DNA of 64,000 nt from Nageia nagi (taxonomy: Eukaryota; Pinophyta), in the NCBI GenBank assembly GCA_050084985.1, contig JBITNC010000002.1, positions 30,628,001 to 30,692,000 of the forward strand, given 5' to 3'. The first letter of the stretch is position 1; each line of letters begins with the position of its first letter. This document shows, piece by piece, positions 11,093 through 22,559 of the stretch. The translations under genes and the position numbers were made by a program. The notes beneath the pieces were generated by a model. The model was not told the DNA's origin. It worked only from the letters and a program-made list of their open reading frames with translations, and searched no databases.

Positions 11093-12600
11093 TGAAGAAG
11101 TTGCTCTAGTTTGAACATAATTTGCTTATTCTCTAGCATATCCTAGAAGCCAAAAGGTCACCATTATGAGATTAGTAGTAAGATCTAATATAGGTTCCAC
11201 CATTTAATTAGAATGTAAGCCTAAGTATTGATGTTGATACACTGTACATTAATCTAAAAAATGAAGACCTGAACATGGTGGATCCATTCCGTAATAACCA
11301 AAGCAACATTATTTGTAGAACTAGTCATAACAACCTTTTCAATTATTTTGGGAGGATTTGTCTATTTTGGCTGGTTGACCTTGGGCTAGAATCTTGTTTG
11401 ATACTAATTATCATATATTCTATAATTAAAACCATGATTCTACCTTTCTTGAAAAGTGAGCTTATTGGTTAGATTCTTGATAGTTACCTCCAACTACCTT
11501 ATTCTTTACTCTTCTTTAGATTTAGGTTCAGCACTAGTATTTATGGATGCAAGAATGAGTAATGCTTGTAATTGGTTTTGGATAATAGGTTTGGGATGAG
11601 GTGGTAAGGCCAAAACTCTAGGGTAACCTATTTATAGAGCCTATTTAGGAGGCAAATTTAAAAATAAAGGCATGATTATTCTAGGTTCTATTTTAATGGA
11701 GGACACCAAGGTATGTTCTACAATCTTTGCTATTTGGTAAATATGTGAGAATGTATCTCCTAACATAACAATGAGCATATTGAGGTCAGGGAGGAAAGCC
11801 TTTCTATAATATGCTAGAGCTTGTGCATTTGTTAGTCTAATCTTTACTAATATGGATTTCCATGTTCTTTCAAATCTAGTATTGAAATCATCAATGGATT
11901 CATGAGGATATCTTTTGATACATGCTATAAGGGTAAGGAATGTGTTATCATCACCATCTGCAACAAATTATTTAATTAAATCTTGACATAACTCTTCTCA
12001 TGAATTTATAGATTAGGGGGTAAGAGTTCTAAACCATTCGGTTACTTTTCCTTCAAAAGAGTGTGATAGTAATCTAGTCATCATGGTTTCATATGTAATA
12101 TCAAAACTTAAAGCCAACAAAGATACATCTTGACAATGTTCATATGGTGTCTTTTCAAATCCATCATACTTAGGAAAAATTTTGAAAGCTACTTGAGGTA
12201 TAGGAAGGGAATTACCAGCAATAACCAAAGGATGACTATTATTCCAAGTAAGAAAATCTATTGGTTGAGCCATACTTGGAGAATAGGTAGGAGATGAAGG
12301 ATTTTCAAGGACTGAGTCAAATACAACTAATAGTGGGATTTCCCTTAAGGGTACCAAAGGATACATAACTTGAGAAATCTTTTTCCTAGTCCTCTTATGA
12401 GGAATTAATAACTTTTAAAATCTAGGTTATCTAAGAGAATTTCTAGCACTACTTCTAATTAGTCTACATTCTAAAGATGCCAAGGTTTAAAACATTGACT
12501 AGTTGATAGCAGATTCACTAACAAGGTTAAAAGAACCTTATAATCTTGAAGGATTTAATTGATAACTCATTATACAAGGCTATCAAGCCTAACAATGCCT
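11093..12600 (-). pseudogene. Gypsy G gag
   Basis: Capsid-like gag of a Ty3/gypsy element. The best open segment is 12013-12366, with the pattern FPKYDGFEKTPYEHC...FEGKVTEWFRTLTP; it continues after stops with GDDNTFLTLIACIKRYPHESIDDFNTRFERTW (about 11850-11970), the usual Retrotrans_gag segment. Further down the translation becomes low-complexity with several stops, then meets the copia A insertion. Reading frame otherwise well kept. Confidence 0.8.
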
Positions 12601-12623
12601 GCTAAATATAGAATTTAGTTCGT

Positions 12624-12646
12624 TATCCCACCAAGCATGCCAAAAA
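12624..12646 (-). other. Gypsy G putative primer-binding region
   Basis: Directly inside the LTR end; minus strand reads TTTTTGGCATGCTTGGTGGG. Plant gypsy elements have a TGG-starting tRNA-complementary site a few bases inside the LTR; the tRNA cannot be named from the sequence alone. Confidence 0.5.
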
Positions 12647-13166
12647 TGGAACTAGATACTATTAATCGATATAGCATAACCTTAAAGGTTTGGTCTGGTC
12701 ATGTTCTCCACTTCCCATGATGATAGATTCCTTGAAAGAGAAAAAGGTGGTGGGGATGCACTCATGTTGGTTTTCTATTTAATCTCTAATTTATAGGTTG
12801 GTTCCTATCTATATTTAAGGTCAAAATTAATATGAAAGAAATGAAAAGATAAAGAGTTATAGGAAAGAGATAAGTAAATAAAAAGAGCTAAAATAAGAAA
12901 TTTACAATGCAAGCATTATAGCACATGCAACAATCCATAGCCAAGATTAGGAATAGTAAGCTATCTCGCACCTAGGGTCTCACAATCACAATACACAACC
13001 ATAATTTGAAAAAAACATTTCACATATAACATCCACAAAAGCAATAAACATCCATTTTATTGCAAGAGGGCAAAGCATTATCTATATATATTATCATATA
13101 TGAATATATCTTACAGATTTGAGCAAATTTGCTAGAATGTTCGACCCTTATGATCTCTAAAAGTTA

Positions 13167-13178
13167 GCTATTTATACA
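13167..13178 (-). promoter_or_regulatory. TATA box of gypsy G LTR
   Basis: TGTATAAATAGC on the minus strand, about 530 bp from the primer-binding region; pattern match. Confidence 0.55.
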
Positions 13179-13760
13179 TCCTTCCCCCCTTCTTGGGTGG
13201 TTACGTTTCATTAATATACATAATTACTAGCATTGAATGAAATAACTAAAATAACACTATTTACATAAATAATACAATTATGTTAGATTACATAGTGAAT
13301 AAGTACCAATAATATGACTATCTAGGAATTTGCAATTTTTGAATAGCCATGTCCATAGAGATGCAATCCTTTTAACATGTCATTGATTGCTCCTTCTTTG
13401 GCCTTATAGCTGATTGAAGATAGCACTATTGTTGTTTGAGTAATTATTTATCTATAAGTTGATGGGTATGATTTGGTACTATGCTCTATCAGCTGCTATA
13501 TACTTCTTTGCAACCTTTATGATTTTTACTGTAGATGTTAGTAATTAAAGTAATGGTGGTTGATAAATATTATGTTAACTTGGTTCAAGAAGAAACTACT
13601 ACTGTTATGTGGAAATGATTTGGTATCGACACATTAAGAGGACCCTGGGGATCAAACATATAAGATAAAGTGGACCTAGGTGTTCTTTCTTATGCATTAC
13701 TCTTACCTTTACTTGGTAGGTTCTATGTTCTTCATTTAGGCTTTGTTGATGATCTATCTC

Positions 13761-14034
13761 TTTTGGGACCTCCTGATTTTAGTCAAAAATTATGACATCA
13801 TCTCTCAAAATTGATGAGCTCTATTTGATTTCTTCATAAATCTTCACCCACCCTTACTTATTTTGGGACCCCCTAATTTTAATCAAAAACTATGACATCA
13901 TCATTCAGAATCAACAGGCTTTATTTGATGTCTTCATAAATCTTCACCCACCATTACTTATTCTGGAACCTATTGATTTCAATCAAAAACTATGATGTCA
14001 TCACTTAGAATTGGTAGGCTCTATTTGATATCTT
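13761..14034. repeat. 100-bp tandem repeat, 2.7 copies
   Basis: Copies at 13761-13860, 13861-13960 and 13961-14034 (partial), each starting ttttgggacc or ttctggaacc and containing 'tatgacatcatc'. The period is exactly 100 bp. It is followed at 14035-14380 by degenerate short repeats around 'aactctcgaacactctta'. Both lie in the presumed U3 of the gypsy G LTR. Confidence 0.8.
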
Positions 14035-14464
14035 ATATCTACATTTATACAACTCTTGAACACTTATGTTAACAATTCCTAGACACTCTAAGTGAATGAA
14101 TATAACTCTTAGACACTTGTACTTATAATTCCTGACACTCTAAGACAAAGAAATGAGAATAGGAGGAATTGACAAGAATGAATGAATAAAAGAATTTACA
14201 ACTCTCAGAGACTTGTATTTTTATCACTCCTGATCATTCTAAGGGAAAGAAAATAATTTCTAAAGACTCTTATTTACATAACTACCACACACTCTTATTT
14301 ACATAACTCTCGAGCACTCTTAGACATAGAAAATAACTCTCGAATACTTTTATTTATAAAACTCCTAGGCATAAAAGAATAAAGAATAATTTTGAATTAC
14401 CCTAATTTAGAGTGTAATTCTAAAAGAATACAGTAACTTATATATGCGCATATACTTTTTTTTG

Positions 14465-15420
14465 TTGATCAACACATGTTTCTATATACAATAGATGATT
14501 ATAAGTATTGGCTTGGCATCTTCGTGATGACTTATAGTGCATCATTAATTAGTTTATGGATGGTATTACTTAGTTCATTTATCTTATGATTGATATAAAT
14601 GTTATATGATGCATCTAACTTATCTTGTTTAGGAGCTTCTTGTAGCTTGCATGTTTCATCTTGAGAGTGTAGGTTACTTACTTCATATGGGTAGGCTTAT
14701 GGAGGCTCATATGTCAACTCAGTGTTGATCGACTACACCTACAATAAAACTAGTTGTGGTTAATGATTGTATTGTAAACCATTTTGTTAAATGGTATTGT
14801 AATGAGTCTCAAACTAAGATCTTGCTTATTTCTCAATGATGTAAAAGTTCCCATCTCTGCTTATATCTCTTTGTAGGAGAACTCTCTCTTACTCTATCTT
14901 GCTTCTTCTCTCTACACTCTATCCCAATATTACATTAAGGAGTGTTAGAATTTGTAATGTAATATTGTGTAATATTTCTCCTTAATGTAAACTCCCTTAA
15001 TACTTAAAGTATCATTAGATACCATAAAGTATTAAGAGAATAAATATAGGAGAAAGATTAAAAATAGGTATGAGTTTAAAAATATGTAAAAGATTAAAAA
15101 TAGAAAAAAGATTAATTATAGAGTGGGTTTCTTCTTCTAAAAAGAGAAGAACCCTCCCCTTCTATAGGTACACAATTGTAATGCAAGCTTTGCTATAGGT
15201 TTAGAGTGTGTGAGAGAGAGAAGATATTTTTTAAGAGAGGTATTTGAGAATAAGATCTTATTTAGTGGATGTACTCCCAAGGAGGGAGGAACCACTTTAT
15301 ATCTTGTGTCATTTGTGTAATTGGCTTTAGTTATTGTGCTATTGTGTTGATGTTGAAAGTGCCTTTTTGAGATTTGGGAGATTAGAAGTAAATTCAAAAA
15401 AGGTTAATTTTTTGAAATCA
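14465..15420 (+). mobile_element. Copia fragment H: 3' region plus 3' LTR
   Basis: Plus-strand remnant. 14465-14942 matches the reverse complement of copia A's 3' untranslated region (for example the part around 3960-4020), then a degraded polypurine tract (taaggag), then an LTR from 14943 (TGTTAGAATTTGTAATG). No coding part remains. The LTR's far end is estimated near 15420 (ttgaaatca); no TSD was found. Confidence 0.65.
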
Positions 15421-15922
15421 ACCTTGAATTATCTTATTCTTTATTACCACAATGTAACTCACAATACTAGCACTCAAACACACTCACATTCATACACAAA
15501 GTAACACAAGCAAGTATAGTAGTTACTCTCAAGGTGAGAGTACTCCACTTTGAATCTAGAACTTTATTACTTCATAATAATTACAAAGCTCTCTCACAAT
15601 CTATCCTCCTACAACCAAAAGCATAACTTTTCCTCTTACAAGAATTGTGAATCCATGAGAGAATCCTCCTATTTATAGCACCAAAATCCCTCATGGTCTC
15701 ACCCTTTTACCTAAGGGATAATCCCATAATCCAATGGAAATGTATGCCCCTTTTTAACCAAGGGATAGAATTATCCTATAAGTGGATGAGGCATACACCA
15801 AGTTGCATTTATTTTAATTATCTAAATACTAAAAGGTATTTATAAATACTTTAAATATTTAGGTAAATTAATCTAAGTGAATTATAATTTAGATACCTAC
15901 TAATGCATTACAAATTCTAACA
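15421..15922 (-). repeat. Copia LTR J, opposite orientation to H
   Basis: About 500 bp ending TTCTAACA at 15922 (minus-strand start TGTTAGAATTTGTAATGC), with a TATA box CTATAAATAG at 15669-15678 on the minus strand. Related to, but distinct from, the LTR of A. The left edge is uncertain; 'aaatcaacc' occurs near both ends (15415-15423 and 15923-15931), possibly left from insertion. Confidence 0.6.
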
Positions 15923-16232
15923 AAATCAACCCCATGGTATTTGAATACCATGATATGAATACAACCCATCATTGCATCTTAGCAATACATTGAAAATTCC
16001 ACCAATGCCATGTGTAAATCTAGAAAATCTCTAGGGAATCCCCAAAAATAATTTCTTAGGGGTGCTACCCTTGAACCCCTTGACCCACTCACCGACAAGC
16101 AGGATCATCAAGGTAGGGGCCTAATGTACAATACTTCCTCTACAAAGGATGATCCATATTTCTATAAAGGGTGTTATATGGGAGCTCCTTTTCTATGACA
16201 TAAGTATTTATTTCTACTATATTTAGCCTTAA
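15923..16232. other. No gene recognised; one perfect palindrome
   Basis: About 310 bp without coding pattern. Near 15933-15952 an inverted repeat CATGGTATT-TG-AATACCATG is visible. Nothing else supported. Confidence 0.4.
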
Positions 16233-16990
16233 CTAAATAAGTGGATTGATATATCCTACATATTGTTTCTCAAAATTATCAAAGCCTTTATTTTTTAACT
16301 TTGACCTCTTGAACTTGTGAAGAAAATTATCCTCAAATTTCTTGAGAAAAACTAAGGAAAAAATATTTAAATTTGATCCATCATCTACCAAGGCCTTCTT
16401 GACTATTTTTCCCATTATCTTAATATGAATGTGAATAGTCAAGTTACTATTGACTATCTCTTGGTTTGGGATATCATCTTCATCAAAGGAGATCATGTTA
16501 ATATGTTTAAAATAATCAACCATTCCTACTATTGTACTTGTGAAAATAATAGGATCACTAAATTCATTTTTTGAAATCCTAAATAATGCTTATATATATT
16601 CACTAGATGAATCAAATAAATAATAAAGACTACTCTTTGTGGAAGTATTATTTAAATGATGAACCCAAATTTCCTTACATTTTTTTTCTTATTTTTAGAA
16701 GATGAAAATGATTGAAGTACATATTTTTCTTATGTAGAAGTAGGGTTAAGAGTACCTTTATTTTTACTCCTTGTAGTTGCATAATACCTCTTTTATACTT
16801 TAGAATTTTTACTTTTATCTTTATATCTTTTATTATCTTCATGGATAAGCATATTGGCCATATTGATTATTTGATGGATGTTATCCTTTTCAGAAGCCTT
16901 TTTGAGTTCTTCATTTTCATATTCTATTTGGCCTATGCATAAGACACTTGAATTTTATCTTTAAATCAAGAAAACAATTCATATTACATC
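16233..16990 (-). pseudogene. Gypsy gag-tail / protease remnant
   Basis: The 96-residue open stretch at 16233-16523 contains KKALVDDGSNLNIFSLVFLKK, which matches the retropepsin active-site strand of plant gypsy elements (normally D-x-G-S/A-S), with Asp and Gly kept. Higher coordinates up to about 16990 translate on the same strand into lysine/glutamate-rich, broken sequence compatible with a gag tail. No LTR belonging to it is visible. Confidence 0.6.
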
Positions 16991-17538
16991 TCATTTCCTC
17001 AATGTCATTTTATTATTAAGATATTAGAAAGTTTACTAGAAGTTGCATTTATTACATACAATAATTTTGAATATGGTGCACTTGATGGACAACCTTGTCA
17101 TGAATTTCATGATACAAGCAAAATAAAAAATGGAAGGACCAAATTTGCTCCACATATGTCAAAGAGATTACTTCAATGATTGAATCATTGCTAATAGATG
17201 GTGTTTCTATTGATACCATATGTAATGTGCAATTTATGAAAGAGTATTTTGAAAATATGCCTACAATTTGAGACACTTGCATTGTAAGGAAGAATGTTCA
17301 AAACATATACAATATATTGATGAGGGGGAGGGTGTAGGAGACTAAATATGATGCCACAAGTAAAGACCATTGGTTCCAAAATAATAAGGAAAAGTTTCTC
17401 ATATATAATAACCCTAACCATACCATTGGTAAATTTGTTATCACTATTCATATAGATTAGATGTTGTAGAAGATGATCTAATTATCTCATAACAACATAA
17501 TTTCAATGGGTTCAACCTTTAGTATAAATTTGTATGTT

Positions 17539-17657
17539 GTAAGTCTTACTATTTTTTTTGCATTGTTAATTTTGTACATAACTGATTTATATGCATTGTT
17601 GATTTTTGTGCTTTGTTAATTTTTCTATGTTTTATTTTATTGCAATACCAATTTTAG
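17539..17657 (+). other. Retained intron 1 of the MULE-SWIM pseudogene
   Basis: GTAAGT at 17539 and TTTTAG ending at 17657. Removing these 119 bp joins the codons for NLYV to ILLVFDAQ in frame, exactly across the family's conserved core. This shows the copy came from DNA, not from a spliced transcript. Confidence 0.75.
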
Positions 17658-17846
17658 ATATTACTTGTGTTTGATGCCCAACAAAGTGATCTACCTATGG
17701 CATGGGTTGTCACATATAAAAATGTTATTTATGACATAGCTGAGTGGCTAGAAATATTGAAAAAAATGTTGTATAGAATGCCAACCAAGTTGGCATGTGA
17801 ATGCATTTCTTACTAATGATGCTTTTGCAAAAATTTAGACCATCAG

Positions 17847-17994
17847 GTTTTTTTCTTGTATTTTGTTTATAAATATGCAAAACAAGTTAAAAAATATTGT
17901 TATGATTTTTATGAGTCTTATTTTTTTTTATATTCATCTTAAAAGTTTGTTTGTTTTTTGTTACATGTATGTCCAAGAGAGTGTTTGGTTGCAG
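17847..17994 (+). other. Retained intron 2 of the MULE-SWIM pseudogene
   Basis: CAG|GTTTTT at 17847 and TTGCAG ending at 17994 (148 bp). Joining restores ..KI-stop-TIR-HLLLVWHMK in frame. A third intron ending TTGTAG at about 18313, just before MWVKCYTNF, is likely. Confidence 0.65.
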
Positions 17995-19094
17995 GCATTT
18001 GTTGTTGGTGTGGCATATGAAATGAGCTTGGGTAAATAATATCTATAAGAAGGGTATTAATTATAGAGGTTTTAAGAGTTGTATTTTAAAGGTTGGATGA
18101 AATAATATATAAATGCAAGGATTATGCATCTGTGTTAGCAATTGTATCTAAGTTTTATATTGATTTCTGTAACGATAAGGATTTTATAAATTAATCGACT
18201 AAGAATTGATTTGAGGGTGATAGAATTTGCAAGTTCACTCATAACATATTTATGCTTATTATTTTTCACTTGTCAAGCATTTGTGATTTTTATTCTACAT
18301 TTTCTATTGTAGATATGTGGGTGAAATGTTATACAAATTTTCCCTATTCCAACCAAGAAACATTCAGCCATAGAGTCATACCATTGTACTTCAAAATATA
18401 AATTTTTATGTTAAAAGGAAAAAAAATATGGTAGAAGAATGGATTTGTTAGTTTACACACTCTTGGAACTGGTTGAGCCATATTATATAAATCTTGATAA
18501 ATTGAAGACACTAGGATTTTGGAACAATTACAAGAAGGAGAAAAGTATAGAAAGTGCAATACAAAATTCTTCTATGATACTTGATTCTCATTGTCTCTCT
18601 CATGAAGATGTCATTGGTTTATATTGGGTGAGGAGTCAATCAAAATCATCAATACAATATCTTGTTACCCTTAAAGGTGAAAATTATTACACATGAAATT
18701 GCAAGTAGACCTTGCGAGGTAACACATGCAAGAATGTATTCAAAATTATGAACTTGTCATTTGAAATTACTCATTTTCTTATCAATACAATGACACTTAC
18801 ACCTAATAAACCTCATTATTTGAACAATACAATGTCACCTCATGTTAATAGTTCTCAAAGTAAAAAATATCATGTTGATCCTTCATCTCCCAAAATATCA
18901 TATGTTGATGATGGAAAGACATGGTAAAAATATTTGTTAGAGAAATTTTATAATACTCCTAGAAGTAAGAGTCAATTTGTAAGTATGTTTATGGATATGC
19001 AAGATTAGTACCCCTAATTTGTATTTCCACTCAATTCTAATGTAGCTAAAAGGTCTTTGAAAAGAAAGAAGAGTTGGATGAGTCCTCCATATAA

Positions 19095-19236
19095 AAAGAA
19101 GAGTAGAACTTGAGAGATGAAATTATTTGATGTAAATGTGGATGCCCAAAAAAATCCTCTTTATATATTTCTAATATTAAAAGAGATGGTCGACCTAATA
19201 CAACACCATTTTAAGATGAATATATATATATATATG

Positions 19237-19326
<90 letters not shown>

Positions 19327-19463
19327 AAGAGTAGAACTTGAGAGATGAAATTAGTTGATGTAAATGTGGATGCCCAAAAAACTCCTCTTTATATATTTCT
19401 AATATTAAAAGAGATGGTCGACCTAATACAACACCATTTTAAGATGAATATATATATATATAT
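19095..19463. repeat. 228-bp tandem duplication including an AT microsatellite
   Basis: 19095-19220 and 19323-19448 are direct repeats with only a few differences (gaaattAttt/gaaattAGtt; aaaaatcctc/aaaactcctc). Each ends in (AT)n; the first AT run fills about 19221-19322. The unit includes the last coding bases of the MULE-SWIM tail. Confidence 0.85.
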
Positions 19464-20394
19464 AATTTATGGAAATCAATTTTTATAAATATTGCTTTCA
19501 ATGCTAATTTTACACTTTGTTTCAAATGATCATGTCAAATAAGAATAAACACATAGGTCTTTATCATTCTTGAGTATAGTTAAGAAATCTGATGTTGGGG
19601 AAAATCAAAATCAAAATTAAAATTTAAGCATATTGGTCAAGATCAATATTAAACTTTAACAAACTCATAAATGATCACTATGAATTTGACCATTGGACTT
19701 GTAGTGAAGATTTTTGTGCTCTTATTTCTACTAGCATACGTAGACATATATGATACTATTAATAAGGAAAAGGTGAAGGCATAACTCACTTGAAAACACC
19801 TATGATTCTTACATAGTTTTATTGATCATTCCAGATTTTATTATGTTTCATCACAATATTAATTTTATTGATAATTTTGGATCTCATTTTTATATGTTGG
19901 AAGTTATGTTTCATTATAAGATTTATTAGCATCATAATCTCAATGAATGACTAATTTATTATCAATTTGTGTACGTTGGATGTAAAATGGACATATTAAT
20001 GATGATTGGTCATAAAATATCATATGGTGCACTTGATAATGGATTATAATACTTATGATAATGAATCATAATTCCTAAAGAAAAATAAAATAGGCATGAA
20101 TAAATGTAGAGTTTCCAATAAACCATAAAGAAAATATCATAAAGAAGCCTCATAATAATATTCGAGATCTCCTAAATAGATTCCAACTAAAAACACTTGT
20201 GAAAAAGGAGGCAAAGAATTCGTAAAACAATCATATAAGCCAAGAATCCCCAAAAAAAAGAGACACAAAAGGATATGACACCTTTGACCTCCCCAACCTA
20301 ATTGAGATTGAATGAGAATAAGAGCCAAAAACATTGTGTTCTAATGGAACTCTTGGTAAACATGATTTTGACTCATATACTTAATCAATATTAG
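19464..20394. other. No gene recognised
   Basis: AT-rich sequence with stops in all frames. A 65-codon minus-strand frame at 20137-20334 shows no domain. Confidence 0.4.
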
Positions 20395-20465
20395 AATATA
20401 GCATAGTATATATACATCCATAATATATGTATATATATGTCCATAATATATCTATATATATGCCC

Positions 20466-20524
<59 letters not shown>

Positions 20525-20530
20525 ATATAT
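20395..20530. repeat. AT microsatellite with imperfect 'ccataatatat' repeats
   Basis: Three units of (t/c)ccataatatat followed by gtatatatatg, ctatatatatg and a long (AT)n run to about 20520. Confidence 0.8.
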
Positions 20531-20595
20531 CTATATGCAATTGTTAGGTGTGAAGCTTTCTCTGCAACCTTTGTTAACATGTGGCGCCATGCAAT

Positions 20596-20890
20596 ATCAT
20601 GATGAAATCATGATTTGATTTGGTGAAGCACTTGGGAACCAATCCTAACAACATAACCATTATATGTGTCCTACTTCCATGCAACCATGTAGTCCTAGTG
20701 TATGAGGGTTGTAAATACTTTAATAGCATGAATGACTTGTATTGCATTATTCCTAGAATAAATAATTATACATGCATTGTTGACCTTATCATTCATGCAA
20801 GATATCTTGAGGAAGCTTAAAACATGAGTATTAAAACATTGAAAGATAGTTTTTTCTATTGAAAGATAATTTTTTCTTGGAATGAATAAT
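20596..20890 (+). pseudogene. PPR-protein fragment
   Basis: Open stretch 20620-20820 (66 residues) reads GTNPNNITIICVLLPCNH..VLVYEGCKYFNSMNDLYCIIPRINNYTCIVDLI..RYLEEA. This is the pentatricopeptide pattern (P-N-x-I-T/V-L-x-A-C-x-H ... G-x-x-Y-F-x-S-M ... P ... Y-x-C-x-V-D-L). Only about two repeats of the C-terminal part remain, and the conserved ACSH is PCNH. No start or DYW/E domain is present. A fragment of a plant-combinatorial-type PPR gene, non-functional. Confidence 0.75.
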
Positions 20891-20894
20891 TATA

Positions 20895-21065
20895 AATAAT
20901 AATTTTTTCCAGTCAATGGGTCATAAATACTTTAATAGCATGAATCATTATTGACCTTCTTGTTCATGTAGGCTATCTTAAGGAAGCTTCAAACATGAGT
21001 ATTCAAACATTGAAAGATAATTGTTTACATTGAAAGATAATTTTTTTCATTCAATAATAATCAAT
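20895..21065 (+). repeat. Shortened second copy of the PPR fragment end
   Basis: Repeats 'taaatactttaatagcatgaat', 'ttgaccttctt..tcatg' and 'aggaagcttcaaacatgag' of 20708-20840, with about 40 bp lost in the middle. The following 'cattgaaagataattttt' motif is itself repeated in both copies. A tandem duplication. Confidence 0.75.
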
Positions 21066-22430
21066 CATGAGTTTTCAAACAAGTACAATATACAATTGAA
21101 TATTACTCAAAATAGGTCAATTATATATATGCCATTTCATACTTGTCATTGTTATATTTATATTTTTAAACAATTTTCTAATAATTACATTTTTTAAACA
21201 ATGTCTTCTTTTGGAGTATACATGCTCAATGGGATGGAAATGAAGCATATGGTTATGTTGTGTGGAAAAAAGATCCTATATGGATAATATAAAAATGAGT
21301 ATTGTTTCTCCTTTGTAATATAATCCAACTGATAAAGCTATTTATTGTATCCCTCCTTATAAAACTTCCTGTATATTTTCCTCCATAGTTTTCACTCCTT
21401 TATTTTATTCCCATACAATGGGATGCTTTCAAATATAGTTGACTGTCTTCCTTCATATTCATTTGCCTCCATATGCATTTTGTTGTGGAGAGAGGAGTTT
21501 AGGGGCATTTTGATGGCTTTATGTTTAACCCTATTCCTTCTACCTAATGCTTGTATCTTTCCATTGTCCATTCCTTGGGAGTTACCTACTATAAAAATCA
21601 AAATATGTAAGTTGCCAAGTCAAAACTAAAATTAAGTGAAAAGTATAGTGTACACCAAATTAAACTAAAGTGAAGTGAAATATTAAATGATCATAATGAC
21701 ATACAATAGGATTTGCACAATTTTAACATTCATAATAACATATATGACTAGGATTTACTTTAACAATTTTTTGTAAATTTATGTTGTTAAATTTATATGT
21801 AACAAATTATACATACAAAATTTTGAGGTAAAAAATTTTCCTATAAGGATATTATATATGTTGTATTTCAAAGTCACCACTTGAAAGGACTTGTTCCCTT
21901 TTTTATAGTATTTGTTTCTAGCAATGTATAAGCCCTTGTGGGCTTTATACATCCAACAGAAAGCTTGGATTCATACCAATATGATCTCTTACCTTCATCA
22001 TTTTTGATAGCAAAGAATTTATCCCCATGGTTGATCTAGATCTACATATAAGACCTAGTGTCTTCCTCCTTGTTCCTTTCTTACCTTTCAGTATATTCAT
22101 TCCATCAATTCCTTACATGGGAGAAGGTGTAAAATAGCATTGTTATAAAGAACAAGATTCATAAAACATAAATGAGTAAGTTCAAGACCTACCTATTTTC
22201 ATCATCCTCTAGTTTTGTGAGAGAGAATTCCATGGTCAAATTTCTCATTATATCGAGGTTATTTTATATCCTAGCTTTGAACTTAATCACCCAAACATGC
22301 ACATGTGACTATGTTAAAAACTTATCAAAGAAAGTTTTGCAACACTCCTTATCTTTTTTTATTACACTATAGTATTGCTTCTCATTTTTTCCCTCTCCCA
22401 CACTTTTGTCTCTTCATAAAATTTCAATAG
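21066..22430. other. No gene recognised
   Basis: AT-rich. Overlapping 66-69 codon frames on both strands at 21392-21629 and 22172-22372 have no domain or conserved motif. No LTR matches seen. Confidence 0.4.
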
Positions 22431-22559
22431 ATATCCTTTACTACATTTCTCATCCAATATTTAAGCAAGAGTATAAAAAGTATAACATGCTTTTTATTCA
22501 ATTATCAAAATGAAGAAATGATCAACCTATGCAACTATGTGAATTCTTGTAGTATTTGA

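Larger units (their letters stand above)
1..14464 (-). mobile_element. Ty3/gypsy retrotransposon G (Tat-like), interrupted by copia A
   Basis: Minus-strand gypsy element whose 3' part (rest of RNase H, integrase, 3' LTR) lies beyond the window start. Reading down from high coordinates: 5' LTR (from 12647), primer-binding region, gag (about 12600-11093), then after the copia A insertion pre-protease, protease, an RNase H-like domain, a connector and reverse transcriptase. The host sequence resumes across copia A through the duplicated ACTAT. All coding parts carry frameshifts and stops, so it is dead. The Tat-like placement rests on the protease/RNase H/RT arrangement and long LTR and is an inference. 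The upper LTR edge is taken as the start of the next copia fragment. Confidence 0.75.
12647..14464 (-). repeat. Gypsy G 5' LTR (upper edge uncertain)
   Basis: Begins on the plus strand with TG at 12647 (CA on the minus strand) next to the primer region. A TATA box TGTATAAATAGC lies at 13167-13178 on the minus strand, with a possible AATAAA signal further down. The U3 part carries tandem repeats. The upper end is unclear because copia fragment H starts at about 14465 without a recognisable LTR terminus. Confidence 0.55.
17042..18930 (+). pseudogene. MULE-SWIM transposase pseudogene with introns
   Basis: Broken plus-strand gene of the plant MULE transposase/SWIM zinc-finger family. In order: N-terminal FITYNNFEYG and RTKFAPHMSK (17045-17160); EITSMIESLLIDGVSIDTI; a STFSINLYV - ILLVFDAQQSDLPMAWVVT transposase-core segment spanning intron 1; WHVNAFLTNDAFAKI; VWHMK-stop-AWVNN; VYTLLELVEPYY (18450-18490); YWVRSQSKSSIQYLV; and a SWIM-like end ..GNTCKNVFKI (18721-18750). 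Frameshifts near 17161, 17800 and 18440 and several stops (one fits CGA to TGA in 'HMK-stop-AW'). The basic tail KRSLKRKKSWMSPPYKKKSRT could be nuclear. It could be a transposon copy or a decayed domesticated gene; no terminal inverted repeats were seen. Confidence 0.8.

Noticed and set aside
19117-19341. Open frame rich in Tyr-Ile repeats
   Set aside because: Translation of the AT microsatellite.
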